DNA of 7,436 nucleotides from JANOAR01 sp031411235 (GTDB lineage Bacteria > Verrucomicrobiota > Verrucomicrobiia > Verrucomicrobiales > Verrucomicrobiaceae): assembly GCA_031411235.1 (NCBI GenBank), contig JANOAR010000142.1:1-7436 (forward strand), read 5' to 3'. The position numbers and the translations under genes are program-made. Shown piece after piece: positions 6,695-7,436 of this stretch; positions within the stretch are counted from its first letter, which is position 1; every line of letters begins with the position of its first letter. The notes below the pieces were generated by a model. That model did not search any database. It worked only from the letters and a program-made list of their open reading frames with translations, and had not been told where the DNA came from.

Positions 6695-7069
6695 TCATGG
6701 TTCTACTACTAGCTTCGTGATAGACCGTGGCCACAGTCGCCACTTAAAGAAGGCACCACTCCAACGCTCAAAGAGGAGAAGTGGCTTTCGAATAAAGATG
6801 ATGGGTAGAGCCACGGTCAAGGTCAGTAGAATGTTGATCGAAATCATCCGTGGAAAAAAGCCGAACCAAAACACTCCGTCCACATCGCCACCTGGCTGTG
6901 AAAGTATCGCCTCAGCATCGGAGAAAAAGATCAAGGCGCAGTTAATAATATGAGCAAGGACTATACCTCCTAACCCGCCAATCCATGCTCCCGCAAGCAT
7001 GACCAAGCAGAATACAACCCACTCAGTGGTCGGGTATGTGCTCAACTGCTGGACTAGGCTGGGCTGCAT
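6695..7069 (-). CDS. Small membrane protein, unknown function
   Basis: The 124-aa product is strongly hydrophobic. A first membrane region covers about residues 17-50 (EWVVFCLVMLAGAWIGGLGG continuing to IINCALIFF) and could be one long helix or a helical hairpin. A polar loop with SQPGGDVDG lies at 57-65. A second helix is at about 76-93 (ISINILLTLTVALPIIFI), followed by a basic, aromatic C-terminus. I do not recognise the family. It is followed on the same strand, after 30 bp, by the acetyltransferase gene, so the two are probably transcribed together. They may form a two-gene cassette between the 6088-6156 and 7097-7204 hairpins. The ATG at 7067-7069 is preceded by CCCAACGC and no Shine-Dalgarno sequence. 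Confidence 0.65.
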   Translation of the reverse strand: MQPSLVQQLSTYPTTEWVVFCLVMLAGAWIGGLGGIVLAHIINCALIFFSDAEAILSQPGGDVDGVFWFGFFPRMISINILLTLTVALPIIFIRKPLLLFERWSGAFFKWRLWPRSITKLVVEP

Positions 7070-7096
7070 TGCGTTGGGCGCTGTTGGTTGGGTGAA

Positions 7097-7204
7097 CGTC
7101 GAAGTCCTCCTACACCTGCCCGGGGGCGCGGCTTCGACTCTGGGTTGAGGGTTGAACGGTCATGACGGATTGAAGTCGCGGCGGGGCTGGTGTTAGGAGC
7201 GACG
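7097..7204. repeat. Long imperfect hairpin, attC-like, adjacent to group II intron insertion point
   Basis: The pairing I can draw is CGTC (7097-7100) with GACG (7201-7204), CTCCTA-CACC (7107-7116) with GGTG-TTAGGAG (7189-7199) including one bulged T (7193 or 7194), GCCC (7118-7121) with GGGC (7184-7187), and CGCGGCTTC (7127-7135) with GAAGTCGCG (7172-7180) including one G-T pair. The terminal loop of 36 nt contains a direct duplication of GGGTTGA (7142-7155). Segmented stems separated by internal loops, an extrahelical base in one arm and a variable terminal region are the hallmarks of folded attC sites. GTTAGGA (7192-7198) is one base off GTTRRRY. The hairpin ends six bases before the intron's first base, which fits the stem-loop requirement of group IIC introns. 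Confidence 0.55.
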
Positions 7205-7206
7205 CC

Positions 7207-7210
7207 TTGT
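7207..7210 (+). other. Putative IBS1 (5' exon end) of the group II intron
   Basis: TTGT directly precedes the intron start GTGTG. It is exactly complementary to ACAA at 7381-7384, which lies where EBS1 falls in domain I of group IIC introns. TTGT is also the core of the known target (TTGT/T) of group IIC-attC introns. Confidence 0.6.
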
Positions 7211-7436
7211 GTGTGCCCAGCATGGGCACAGTCCTGATGGGGTTCAAGTCCCCTGTAGATAAACCAAACATGACGAAAACATACTCATGAAACTACCAGC
7301 CGAAGTCAAGGTCCAGCGAGTGATCGCTGGGCTGAAGGAAGACTACGCAAGACCTGCGAGCCGATGAACAAGAACCTGATACAAGGCCGTCGCGACGGGG
7401 TGAGCTGGCACAACACAGCAAAACCCACTGGTGAAG
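7211..7436 (+). mobile_element. Group IIC intron, 5' part of domain I (runs off right edge)
   Basis: The segment begins GTGTGCCCAGCATGGGC, nearly identical to the first bases I recall for class C introns such as that of Oceanobacillus iheyensis. Matching secondary structure is visible: TGTGCCC/GGGCACA (7212-7230), GGGG/CCCC around TTCAAGT (7239-7253), GTAG/CTAC (7255-7258 with 7293-7296) enclosing CATGA/TCATG (7269-7273 with 7285-7289), and CCAGCG/CGCTGG (7313-7330). Conserved single-stranded blocks follow in the expected order: CTGAAGGAAG (7332-7341), GAACAAGAACCTGATACAAGGC-type (7366-7386) and GGGTGAGCTGGCACAACA (7398-7415). Group II introns are self-splicing ribozymes that move by target-primed reverse transcription. 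The maturase/reverse transcriptase normally lies in domain IV, several hundred bases further right, so its presence and intactness cannot be judged. No real ORF is seen here. The orientation is opposite to the neighbouring cassette genes. Confidence 0.8.

Noticed and set aside
6038..6712. 224-aa plus-strand open frame antisense to the acetyltransferase
   Set aside because: It spans the palindrome and both flanking gene starts and shows no domain, whereas the minus strand gives a complete GNAT fold.
7239..7260. tRNA T-arm-like sequence (GGGG-TTCAAGT-CCCC)
   Set aside because: No matching acceptor, D or anticodon arms lie at tRNA spacing. The hairpin is explained as the second stem of group IIC domain I.
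7211..7436. CRISPR array or IS end at the right edge
   Set aside because: No regularly spaced direct repeats and no transposase reading frame; the ordered stem structure fits a group II intron instead.

Overview
This 7.4 kb stretch is GC-rich bacterial chromosome, most likely from Verrucomicrobiota and less likely from Planctomycetota. The assignment is inferred from gene content: a secreted sialidase-like propeller, a Tat-exported helical protein of unknown function and a secreted PQQ-like propeller sit next to housekeeping genes, and Shine-Dalgarno sequences are weak or absent at most starts. No marker gene proves the phylum.

Positions 1-5603 look like ordinary chromosome. On the minus strand are the first 53 codons of a CoA-binding (Rossmann) domain protein, running off the left edge, and a complete hisC (histidinol-phosphate aminotransferase). 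Just upstream of hisC is a degenerate array of 7-bp tandem repeats. A plus-strand exported Asp-box propeller protein follows. Its 3' end overlaps by 15 bp the 3' end of a convergent minus-strand gene for a 516-aa Tat-signal protein. Divergent from that gene is a 423-aa secreted PQQ-like (BamB-like) beta-propeller protein.

Positions 5604-7210 look different and resemble a short integron cassette array or attC cluster without a visible integrase. Three imperfect or near-perfect hairpins lie at about 5608-5656, 6088-6156 and 7097-7204. Between them are compact minus-strand genes: a 132-aa two-helix membrane protein, a GNAT acetyltransferase and a 124-aa membrane protein. The GNAT stop codon lies inside a perfect RYYYAAC box at the edge of the middle hairpin, as is typical of integron cassettes. 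The hairpins share sequence (CCAAGCTCA-A/G-CG in two; GTTAGG in two).

From 7211 to the right edge the plus strand reads as the 5' part of domain I of a bacterial group IIC intron. It begins GTGTGCCCAGCATGGGC, as group IIC introns such as the Oceanobacillus iheyensis one do. The four bases before it, TTGT, complement an ACAA in the expected EBS1 position (7381-7384). The intron lies directly after the 7097-7204 hairpin, in the opposite orientation to the cassette genes. This is the arrangement known for group IIC-attC introns, which insert next to attC hairpins. The maturase ORF and 3' end must lie beyond the window. The attC-like array invaded by a class C intron is the most notable part of the window.
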